This document shows positions 45,551-53,062 of a stretch of DNA of 64,000 nucleotides, piece after piece. Within the stretch, counting starts at the first letter, position 1. Every line of letters starts with the position of its first letter. The stretch is from JAWLCA01 sp041687395 (GTDB lineage Bacteria; Pseudomonadota; Alphaproteobacteria; Rhodobacterales; Rhodobacteraceae): assembly GCA_041687395.1 (NCBI GenBank), contig JAWLCA010000011.1, positions 62,001 through 126,000 of the forward strand, read 5' to 3'. A model generated the notes under the pieces. It did not search any database and had not been told where the DNA came from. It was given only the letters and a program-made list of their open reading frames with translations. A program made the translations under genes and the position numbers.

Positions 45551-46716
45551 CACCGTCCCCGCTTCAGCAGGATGTCACCGATCTCACCCTGCGGACGCGT
45601 GCGGGTGAACGACAGGATCATGCCAACAAGGATGCCCCCTGCGATCAGAGAAGACCCGCCATAGCTGACGAATGGCAGGGTCATTCCCTTGGCTGGCAGG
45701 AGACGCACCGCCACCCCCATGTTGATCATCGCCTGCGCGGCGAAGATGCAGACAAGGCCAGTCCCGGCCAGACGGATGAAGGGGTCACGCTCGCGCATCA
45801 GCCGGAACAGCGACCGAACCGCAATCGTGGCATAGAGCGCGATGATCGTGAGCACCATGACAAGGCCATATTCTTCGGCCGCAACAGCGACTATGAAATC
45901 GGTGTGGGCATCGGGAAGCGACCACTTCACCTGTCCCTCTCCCACACCCACGCCGAAGAAACCACCCTCCTGAATGGCGTTCGTCGCATAGCCGATCTGC
46001 GTGCGGGGATCGACCTCGGACGACAGGAAACCGTCGATCCGACGCGCGAAGTGCTGCGAATTGGAGTAGGCGAACATGCCGGCAAAGGCGACGACGCCGC
46101 CTACCACCGTCAGCAGGATGATCGGCGCGCCGGCGACGAAGTACATCGTCGCCCAGGCAAACAGGATCAACGCTGCCTGACCGAAATCGGGCTGCAGGGC
46201 CAGAAGGACGACGATCACCGACAGCACGCCAAAGGAAATGGCACGCCCCGGCGGCCCATTGATCTCCTGCCCCGCCGCCATCAGCCAGGCCGCAAGCACG
46301 ATGAACCCGGGCTTCAGGAATTCGGATGGCTGCACCGATGCGAAGCCAAAGCTGAACCACCGTACCGCTCCCTTACCGAAATCGGTCCCGAAGATCGGAA
46401 GAAGCGCCAGCGCAACGAAGGCTGCGAAAAAGCCCAGAACGCCCAAACGCCGCAGCGTAGTAGGCGCCATCATCGACACGAGCATAAGAACGAAGATCGC
46501 CACGGCCCCAAAGAACGCTTGCCGATGGACATAGTAGAACGGATCAAGGCCGTTCCGGGACGCGAGCGGCGGCGACGCCGCCAATCCCAGAAGCATGCCG
46601 ATCCCGAACAAGACAAGAATGCAGCACAGTGTGATCTTGTCGATCGTACGCCACCATCGCGGTAGCACCGGATCCCCTGCCCTTGCGGGCATGGTTCCAT
46701 AGACCATTTCCGTCAT
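45550..46716 (-). CDS. ftsW: Septal peptidoglycan polymerase FtsW
   Basis: The protein has 388 residues and about 10 TM helices. SEDS-family signatures are LQPDFGQAALILFAWA and GKGAVRWFSFGFASVQPSEF, with the C-terminal LLPAKGMTLPFVSYGGSSLI. FtsW polymerises lipid II glycan at the septum. It begins the cell-wall run here; the gene upstream is not a cell-wall gene, so the usual mraY-murD partners are elsewhere. Confidence 0.96.
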   Translation of the reverse strand: MTEMVYGTMPARAGDPVLPRWWRTIDKITLCCILVLFGIGMLLGLAASPPLASRNGLDPFYYVHRQAFFGAVAIFVLMLVSMMAPTTLRRLGVLGFFAAFVALALLPIFGTDFGKGAVRWFSFGFASVQPSEFLKPGFIVLAAWLMAAGQEINGPPGRAISFGVLSVIVVLLALQPDFGQAALILFAWATMYFVAGAPIILLTVVGGVVAFAGMFAYSNSQHFARRIDGFLSSEVDPRTQIGYATNAIQEGGFFGVGVGEGQVKWSLPDAHTDFIVAVAAEEYGLVMVLTIIALYATIAVRSLFRLMRERDPFIRLAGTGLVCIFAAQAMINMGVAVRLLPAKGMTLPFVSYGGSSLIAGGILVGMILSFTRTRPQGEIGDILLKRGR

Positions 46717-46858
46717 TGATGCTGCTCTCTGCCTGCGACTGCCCGTTTTCCGGGTCTGGCATAAAGTCTAACCAACTTCGGATCAGATTGCCAGAAAAAG
46801 GACGATGCAGTTTGAGCGATTCTGAAACCCACACACCGATGGAGACCGGGCTTCGCGA

Positions 46859-47842
46859 TCAGGCAGACGTTCTTTCATCAGCCTCCGCCACCACGGCTTT
46901 CGGGTCTGGGCGCACGGCGGGCGGAAGGGCCGCCAGCGCTTCGATCTGCGGACCATCCGTATCGGGGAGCGTCAGTCGCAGCGCGCGGTTCCCGCGGTTC
47001 TGGCCCAGACGCCCCTCGGCCAGTCGGCGGCCGCCGGGCCCCTCGACTGCGACCCGATCCAGCGCCGCGAGGGGCAGGGGCACAAGCATACCGGGTTCGA
47101 AGGACAGAACCGCCGAAAGCGGCAGGGTCATCCGGTGCAGGACGGCGAGCAGGTCCGCCTCTGCCGCCATCACCGCCCGCTCCATCGCGCCCACCCAGTC
47201 GCCGGTGTCGACAGCCGGTGCGGGAAGCGAAGACCCGGCGGCCACGATCTTCGCCTGTGCCAGTGCCGGCAACGCCAAGGTGACGACGCCCTGCCGGGCG
47301 CCACCGCCCAGTGTCAGCCTTGCGACCAGAACCCGGTAGGCCTGGTCGTCAAGGATCAGCCCCATCGGGCGCATGTCGGGCAGGAAGGACGCATAGCGAT
47401 AGCCGCCCGCCCATGTGAGATCCGCGCCACCCTCCATCGCGATTTCCAGCTCAGCCAGCACGCTGTCAACAAGCCCGGCCGCCATTGCGGCGTCGGTCCG
47501 CGTGGGTTTGCGCGAGGTCGGTTCTGCACGGCCGATGCGGCCGGTCGTCAGAACCTCGATGAAGGCGGCGAGGAAAGCAGGTGAGAGGGACATAAACCCA
47601 AGGCCGTCGCCCGGGCCCTCGACCACGGCCAGAAGCGCCTGCTCCTCGGGAAGTTCGAGGATTTCCGCGAGAGACATGTGACAAAGCCGGACGTCATCGA
47701 CGACCAGTCCAAGGCCCGTCACCTGCTGTCCCGCGCGCCCGAGCGCCAAGCCGAGCGCCTTGGCCGCCCCGGCGGGAATAGAGGCCGACGACCGGGCATG
47801 CCCTGCCACGACCTTTCGGCGGATAACGTCGCCCTCTGCCAT
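46859..47842 (-). CDS. FliM/FliN-family flagellar motor switch protein
   Basis: The protein has 327 residues. The N-terminus (MAEGDVIRRKVVAGHA) and the middle region fit the FliM layout. The C-terminal 90 residues, with LLAVLHRMTLPLSAVLSFEP and MLVPLPLAALDRVAVEGPGG, match the SpoA (FliN/FliM C-terminal) domain. FliM and FliN form the C-ring that switches the motor. No other flagellar gene is in the window, and the Walker-less N-terminal lacks a clear LSQxEIDALL CheY-binding motif. It may be a divergent FliM or a related switch protein. Confidence 0.8.
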   Translation of the reverse strand: MAEGDVIRRKVVAGHARSSASIPAGAAKALGLALGRAGQQVTGLGLVVDDVRLCHMSLAEILELPEEQALLAVVEGPGDGLGFMSLSPAFLAAFIEVLTTGRIGRAEPTSRKPTRTDAAMAAGLVDSVLAELEIAMEGGADLTWAGGYRYASFLPDMRPMGLILDDQAYRVLVARLTLGGGARQGVVTLALPALAQAKIVAAGSSLPAPAVDTGDWVGAMERAVMAAEADLLAVLHRMTLPLSAVLSFEPGMLVPLPLAALDRVAVEGPGGRRLAEGRLGQNRGNRALRLTLPDTDGPQIEALAALPPAVRPDPKAVVAEADERTSA

Positions 47843-47918
47843 GGACCGCCCCCTTCTGTCGGCGCCTTCGCCATCGGTCTAACAGCGACAGAGTTACCGA
47901 AGTGTTGAGGCCTGCCGT

Positions 47919-50609
47919 TCAGGCCGCCTCTGCCAGCGTCTGGGGGAAAGTCACACGAAAGGCTGCGCCCCCCTGGCCGGGAAGATAGGTGATCGTTCCG
48001 CCCAGACGCGCCATGATTTCGCGGCAGATGGCGAGGCCAAGGCCAGCACCGCCGGCAGTCGTGGTGTCCGTCAGACGCGCAAACTTCTCGAAGATCAGGG
48101 CCTGGCTCTTCCGCGGTATGCCGGAGCCGTTGTCTATGAAATCGACATCGATCCGGCCCCGGTTCTGGCGCACCCGGATGGTCAGATGCGGGCGTTCAGC
48201 ATCGCAGTATTTCCGCGCGTTGGAAACGATGTTGATGAATACTTGGCTTAACCGGCCGATATCGCTGGTGACAGTGATATTCTCGGCTGAATGATCTCGG
48301 TCGATCGTAAGCGACCGCCCCGGCGCGACCGAGGCCGAGGCGAGAATTGCCCGGTCGATCAGCTTGCCCAGATTCTCGCTCTCGAACGACAGTTGCACCT
48401 GTCCATGTTCCAGAACCGAAAGATCCAGCAGATCGTCCAGCAGGCGGGTAAGCCGGATCGCCTCGTCATGGATGATGCCCGAGAATTTCACCCGTGCGTC
48501 GTCATCCAGCGCGCCGCCCTCTCGCAAGATCTCGGAAAACGCGCGGATCGAGGTCATGGGCGTGCGCAACTCGTGACTGATCTGGGAAAGGAAGGCGTCT
48601 TTCTGGATCGACAGTTCCTGAAGCTTCGCGTTCGCCTCGCGCAGCTGCCGCGCTGTTCGCGACAGCTCTTCCGACTTGGCCTCCAGCTGGCTGGAATACT
48701 CCATGATCTGCGCGGTTTCGTTGGCGACCGCCATCAGCTCCTCGACCGAGACAATCGCGCCGCCGACGATCTGGCCGACCATAGCGTGTGCCGTGGCCGA
48801 GCCGACGGAGGAGGACAGCCTTTTCTCAAGCCTCTCGATGAAGTCCGGCGTCGTGTCCGGCAGCAGGCCGGCCTTGCCCTGCACTTGCGCCTCGGCCTCG
48901 AAGAAGCGCTGCGCCTCGTGCTCGCCCATGATTCTCTGGGCCATGACCAGCAGATCCTCTGCCTCGGCCGAGGACTGGCTCCATCCTCTGGCGCCGGTGT
49001 TAAGGTCGAACACGTTGACGAACTGTGCGCCCTGCACGCGTTCGATCGGCGTCGGGAAACTGAGCAGTGATCCGATGAAGAAAGCCGAGGCGTTCAGGAA
49101 CAAGCTCCAGAACATCGCGTGCAGGAGCGGATCCAGTCCGGTGACCCCGAACAGTGCCCGCGGGCGCAGCCAGTCGACGCCCCATGGTCCATCGGCGAGG
49201 ACCGACGCGGGCAGGATCACGTCGGGGCCGAAACTGGGCAGGAACAGGGTGTAGAGCCAGACCGCGAACCCGATGCCAAGGCCTGCCGTCGCACCGACGC
49301 GCGTTGCGCCACGCCAGAAGATCCCGCCGACCATCGCCGGCAGAAGCTGCGCAAGACCGACAAACGCGATCAGCCCGATCGCGGCCAGAGCCTCGGACCC
49401 GCCGGTGACGCGGAAGTAGGCGTAGCCCAGAGCAAGCACGACCATGATCGAGGCCCGCCTGGACCGCAGCACCAGTCGGCGAACGTCACCCGGTCCGCTG
49501 CCGCCGCGCGTCGCGAGCGACAGCCATACCGGCATCACGATGTGGTTCGACACCATCGTCGCCAGCGCGATGGAGGCCACGATCACCATCGACGTCGCGG
49601 CAGAGAACCCGCCCAGGAAGGCCAGCGTGGCCAGCAGTTCCTGCTCCATCGCAAGTGGTATCGTCAGAACATAGGTGTCGGGATTGACCGAGGCCGGCAT
49701 GATCTCCAGCCCGACCACCGCGATGGGAACGACAAACAGGCTCATCAGAAACAGGTAGAGCGGGAACGCCCAGGAAGCCGTCGCCAGATGCCGCTCGTCC
49801 GAATTCTCGATCACCATGACCTGGAACATCCGCGGCAGGGTGAAGATCGCGACCGCCGACAGGAATGTCAGTCCGACCCAGCGCCCTGGTTGAAGCTCCC
49901 ATGTCGAAATCGGCGAGGCGTCGATCCGCCGCGCGATGTCGCCGACGCCGTCGGCCACGAACCAGACCACGAAAATCCCGACGGCAAGCAGCGCGATCAA
50001 CTTCACCACGGCCTCCACCGCGATGGCGGTCACGACGCCGTGGTGCTGTTCGTTCGCATCAAGGTTCCGGGTTCCGAACAGGATGGTGAACAGCGCAAGG
50101 CCCGCCGCCAGCCAGATCGCCGAGGATTCGAGATCCTGCGGCGCCCAGTCCGGTGTTTCCGCCGCGAAGACGCCGAAGGACAGCGTAACCGATTGCAACT
50201 GCAGCGCGATATACGGTGTGACACCGACGACCGCGATCACCGTGACGATCACCCCCAACAGGTTCGACTTGCCGTACCGCGCCGAGATCAGGTCGGCGAC
50301 CGAGGTGACGCGCTGCGTGCGCCCGATCCGCACCAATTTGCGCAAGAGCCACCACCAGCCGACGAAGATCAGCGTCGGGCCCAGATAGATCGTCATGAAC
50401 TCCAGCCCCGACCGCGCGGCGTAGCCAACCGCGCCGTAGAAGGTCCAGGCGGTGCAGTAAACAGAGAGCGACAGCGTGTAGACCACCGAAGAGCGCAGCC
50501 AGCCGATGCGCTTGCGCTCTGCCCGTCTCTCGACCGCAAAGGCCACCAGGAACAGCAGGATCACATAGGTGATGCAGACCAGCACCAGGATGTTGAAGGA
50601 TATCATCAT
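47919..50609 (-). CDS. Sodium/solute symporter-fused sensor histidine kinase (CbrA/CrbS-like)
   Basis: The protein has 896 residues. The N-terminal half, to about 530, is an SSS-family transporter with about 13 TM helices (GAVGYAARSGLEFMTIYLGP, SVADLISARYGKSN, LGGFSAATSMVIVASIALAT). A linker at about 530-650, in the position of the STAC domain, ends in a coiled coil. The kinase core has H679 in FLSQISHELRTPMTSIR and the ATP site with NIVSNARKY, DNGSGIP and GAGLGLAI. CrbS and CbrA sense carbon supply. The start overlaps the two-TM partner stop (ATGA). The receiver-only partner is two genes upstream. Confidence 0.92.
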   Translation of the reverse strand: MMISFNILVLVCITYVILLFLVAFAVERRAERKRIGWLRSSVVYTLSLSVYCTAWTFYGAVGYAARSGLEFMTIYLGPTLIFVGWWWLLRKLVRIGRTQRVTSVADLISARYGKSNLLGVIVTVIAVVGVTPYIALQLQSVTLSFGVFAAETPDWAPQDLESSAIWLAAGLALFTILFGTRNLDANEQHHGVVTAIAVEAVVKLIALLAVGIFVVWFVADGVGDIARRIDASPISTWELQPGRWVGLTFLSAVAIFTLPRMFQVMVIENSDERHLATASWAFPLYLFLMSLFVVPIAVVGLEIMPASVNPDTYVLTIPLAMEQELLATLAFLGGFSAATSMVIVASIALATMVSNHIVMPVWLSLATRGGSGPGDVRRLVLRSRRASIMVVLALGYAYFRVTGGSEALAAIGLIAFVGLAQLLPAMVGGIFWRGATRVGATAGLGIGFAVWLYTLFLPSFGPDVILPASVLADGPWGVDWLRPRALFGVTGLDPLLHAMFWSLFLNASAFFIGSLLSFPTPIERVQGAQFVNVFDLNTGARGWSQSSAEAEDLLVMAQRIMGEHEAQRFFEAEAQVQGKAGLLPDTTPDFIERLEKRLSSSVGSATAHAMVGQIVGGAIVSVEELMAVANETAQIMEYSSQLEAKSEELSRTARQLREANAKLQELSIQKDAFLSQISHELRTPMTSIRAFSEILREGGALDDDARVKFSGIIHDEAIRLTRLLDDLLDLSVLEHGQVQLSFESENLGKLIDRAILASASVAPGRSLTIDRDHSAENITVTSDIGRLSQVFINIVSNARKYCDAERPHLTIRVRQNRGRIDVDFIDNGSGIPRKSQALIFEKFARLTDTTTAGGAGLGLAICREIMARLGGTITYLPGQGGAAFRVTFPQTLAEAA

Positions 50610-50896
50610 CCCGCATCCCGGTCAGCGGACGCCGAGGTGCCCGACGGCTGATCCGCTCCTTCGACGGGTCGCGACAGCGCACGCGACAGAAGCCATGCCA
50701 CAGCAACCAGCCCGAACCAGACCGCAAAGAGATAGACCTTTGCTCCGGCCGTCGCCGGCCCATCGCCATCCACGGGTCCCCACAGGATCGGCAGAATGAT
50801 CAGCACGATTCCCACCACGGGCAACAGACGCGCGGCGTCCGTCAGCCGCCGCCGCCGATAGCTTTCGCGTGCAAGGTACAGCGGCGCGCGGGCCAT
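50606..50896 (-). CDS. Small two-TM membrane protein partnering the transporter-kinase
   Basis: The protein has 96 residues. It has a basic start (YRRRRLTDAARLL), two TM helices at about 24-40 and 53-70, and a polar C-terminal tail. It lies between the response regulator and the kinase genes, overlapping the latter by 4 bases and following the former by 5. I do not recognise a family. Pseudomonas cbrA also has a small overlapping membrane ORF upstream (cbrX); whether this is related is not shown. Confidence 0.75.
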   Translation of the reverse strand: MARAPLYLARESYRRRRLTDAARLLPVVGIVLIILPILWGPVDGDGPATAGAKVYLFAVWFGLVAVAWLLSRALSRPVEGADQPSGTSASADRDAG

Positions 50897-50901
50897 GACC
50901 G

Positions 50902-51276
50902 TCAGGTCTCGGCGCCGAGAAGCTCGCGCACCGACGTCAGGAAATCGGCGTTGGCGAAGGGCTTGGACATGAACCGGCTGACGCCGTACCGCTCTGCCTG
51001 TTCGCGGTCCCGGTGTTGGCTCTTGGCGGTCAGCATCATCACCGGAAGGTGCTCGAGCGCCGGATCGGAGCGCAAGTCACGCAAGATGTCGAAGCCGCTC
51101 CGTCCCGGCAGCATGACATCAAGGATCAGAAGGTCCGGGCGGGTGTTGCGGATCACGTCCATCGCTGCCTCGCCCTCGTCATGGGTGGTAACGTCCCAGC
51201 CTTCGCGGCACAGGATGAAGCGGATCGCCTCGTTGATGTTCGGCTCATCCTCGATCAGAAGGACATGCTTTCCCAT
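50902..51276 (-). CDS. Response regulator, receiver domain only
   Basis: The protein has 124 residues made of one REC domain. Acidic residues E9/D10, phospho-acceptor D53 (LILDVMLPG), T83 and K105 (MSKPF) are all present. There is no output domain, so it should act by protein contact or as part of a relay. The ATG at 51276 follows GGGGAG at about 7 bases. An in-frame start at 51411 would add 45 atypical residues and overlap the regulator gene. It is the first gene of the operon with the two-TM protein and kinase. Confidence 0.93.
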   Translation of the reverse strand: MGKHVLLIEDEPNINEAIRFILCREGWDVTTHDEGEAAMDVIRNTRPDLLILDVMLPGRSGFDILRDLRSDPALEHLPVMMLTAKSQHRDREQAERYGVSRFMSKPFANADFLTSVRELLGAET

Positions 51277-51346
51277 CCATAGCTCCCCCCATAGGCCGGC
51301 GCGATCGGCGCTCTTTGGCAAACTATCGCCAATCGGGGCCGGGCTG

Positions 51347-52651
51347 TCAAAACCCCTCTGCCACGATCGAGGGTTCGCGGCGGGCGGCGCAGGCACGGCG
51401 GGGGCAGACACGGCAGCCCGTGCCGATGGGCTGGCCGGCTTCGGCGTCCGGGGCGGGCAGGATAAGCATCACCGCTTCCATCACCGTTGGCCCGTCGAAG
51501 CCCCCGGGATGCGAGGGCTGGCAGAACGCATACGTCAGAAAACGCCGACGCACGCTCTCGACCGGGCCGGGCATGTCGACAACGGACTTCAGCGGCGTCA
51601 TCGGGCGCGACAAGGCTTGGTAGAGTGGCCAGAGCGGACAGGCCGCACCGAAACGCGGCAGGGCAAAGCCCTTGATCGGTTTGCGCAGGGTCAGCGTGCC
51701 GGAGCCGTCACACGCCACAAGCCCGACCGCCGGCTCGGCACCCGGCAATGTCGCAAGACGGCGGATGACCGGCAGGAGATCGACCGAGAAACGTTGCGCC
51801 AGCACCGCCGGATCGGGTCCCACTTCGGCCACAGCGGCGCGAAAGGACGCGAGCGGCAGAAGCCGGGCATCCTGCCGATACCGTGCCATGTAGGCGCGGG
51901 CGAGCGCGCGGGCGGAGGTTGTGCCCAGAACCATGCCCGCGCCCGCGATCACCGCGTCCGGGTCGGGCGCCTGCGGACGCTCCAGCATGGGCAGGTGATA
52001 ATCCTGGGCCGCCAGCCATGCTTCCAACTCCTCCTGGGGTGAGGCAAGGCCCGCATCCTCGGTCATCGTACCGTCAAGATAGGACACCATCGCTTCGGCA
52101 CTTTGCGACAGCCGCAGGCTGTCAGCCTGGAGGTTGTCCAGAAACCGCCGACGCCACTCCGGATCGATGTCGTCGGTCTCGGCCAGGATCGCGGCGGTGG
52201 ACCTGACCGAGGCCACCGCCGACAGAACCTCGTGCAGCGAGGTTGACAGATAGGGATCGTGGGCAAGCCGATCGGTCAGCCGCTCGACCGTTTCCTCCAG
52301 ATGCACGACGCGGTCGTGGCGCGCCAGAAGAAGCGTCGCCCAGCCGGGGAAGCGCCCGGTGAATTCCTCGATTCGGTCAAGTTCGGGCAAGGGCGGGGCA
52401 GCGGCGGTCGCTGCGGCGCGCAAACCGTCCAGCAACCCGATTTCGGCACCTTCGCTCAAGGCTTCCGGGGCCACACCCAGCGCCTTGGCGAGTTGGTCAA
52501 GCAACTCTGGTCCGATACGACGGCGATTGTGCTCGATCAGGTTCAGGTACGACGGAGAGATGCCGACAGCCCGCGCCAGATCGGCCTGTTTCAGCCCGAT
52601 CAGCCCCCTGCGTTCACGAACCCGCGTTCCGGTCAGCGCGCTGCGCGGCAT
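51347..52651 (-). CDS. XRE-family regulator of the short-chain fatty acyl type (ScfR/PccR-like)
   Basis: The protein has 434 residues. The N-terminal helix-turn-helix reads LKQADLARAVGISPSYLNLI at about 19-38, followed by HNRRRIGPELLDQLAKALG. The remainder is a long sensor region and a C-terminal Cys-rich part (GCRVCPRRACA). That arrangement fits the ScfR group (RamB, MccR, PccR), which binds acyl-CoA thioesters and controls acetate or propionate pathways. It is 71 bases upstream of the response regulator. The ATG at 52651 is better than a GTG at 52684. Confidence 0.85.
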   Translation of the reverse strand: MPRSALTGTRVRERRGLIGLKQADLARAVGISPSYLNLIEHNRRRIGPELLDQLAKALGVAPEALSEGAEIGLLDGLRAAATAAAPPLPELDRIEEFTGRFPGWATLLLARHDRVVHLEETVERLTDRLAHDPYLSTSLHEVLSAVASVRSTAAILAETDDIDPEWRRRFLDNLQADSLRLSQSAEAMVSYLDGTMTEDAGLASPQEELEAWLAAQDYHLPMLERPQAPDPDAVIAGAGMVLGTTSARALARAYMARYRQDARLLPLASFRAAVAEVGPDPAVLAQRFSVDLLPVIRRLATLPGAEPAVGLVACDGSGTLTLRKPIKGFALPRFGAACPLWPLYQALSRPMTPLKSVVDMPGPVESVRRRFLTYAFCQPSHPGGFDGPTVMEAVMLILPAPDAEAGQPIGTGCRVCPRRACAARREPSIVAEGF

Positions 52652-52731
52652 GTTTCCGACCCTGACCTCGTACTGCGCCTGCACCTTACATGGGAATGGC
52701 CCCTATGAAAGCCCGCCCCTGTCTGGCGCGT

Positions 52732-53061
52732 TCAGTCCTGCGAGGGCGGCTCGGTTTTCTCGGCGACACGCGCGGATCGGCCGCCACGCCGTGCCGGGGC
52801 AATTCCGCCGCGCACCCCCTCTTGAAGCACCAGCGTCATCGGATGGTCTCGTTGCGCGCCGTAAACCGCAAGAAGATCGCCAAGCGCCTGCTGCGGCGCG
52901 ATGCCGTCGGGCAGGCTCATCGCCCAATCCATGAATATCGACCGGCATTCCGCCGACGTGATGCCTTCGATCCGATAGCTTTCGCGGATCAGGCCCTTCG
53001 GATCGGATTTTTCGCCCTGCAACGCCAAGCCCCCTGACCAATCTTCCGCGACGCTTATCAG
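52732..53061 (-). CDS. Conserved hypothetical protein after glnE, start unclear
   Basis: About 109 residues: an SVAEDWSGGLALQGEKSDPK start, then GLIRESYRIEGITSAECRSI and a basic Pro/Arg C-terminus. The region is not low-complexity and looks coding. It begins right after the glnE stop. No ATG lies at the expected place in frame: the candidate is CTG at 53061, with GTG at 53106 inside glnE or TTG at 53031 as alternatives. An ATG at 53066 is in another frame and stops after two codons, which would fit a small indel near the start. I do not recognise the family. Confidence 0.65.
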   Translation of the reverse strand: MISVAEDWSGGLALQGEKSDPKGLIRESYRIEGITSAECRSIFMDWAMSLPDGIAPQQALGDLLAVYGAQRDHPMTLVLQEGVRGGIAPARRGGRSARVAEKTEPPSQD

Positions 53062-53062
53062 A

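Noticed and set aside
49119..50651. Plus-strand open frame of about 510 codons opposite the sensor kinase
   Set aside because: It is a shadow of the transporter-kinase gene; composition is almost all Arg, Asp, His and Gln and no domain is seen.
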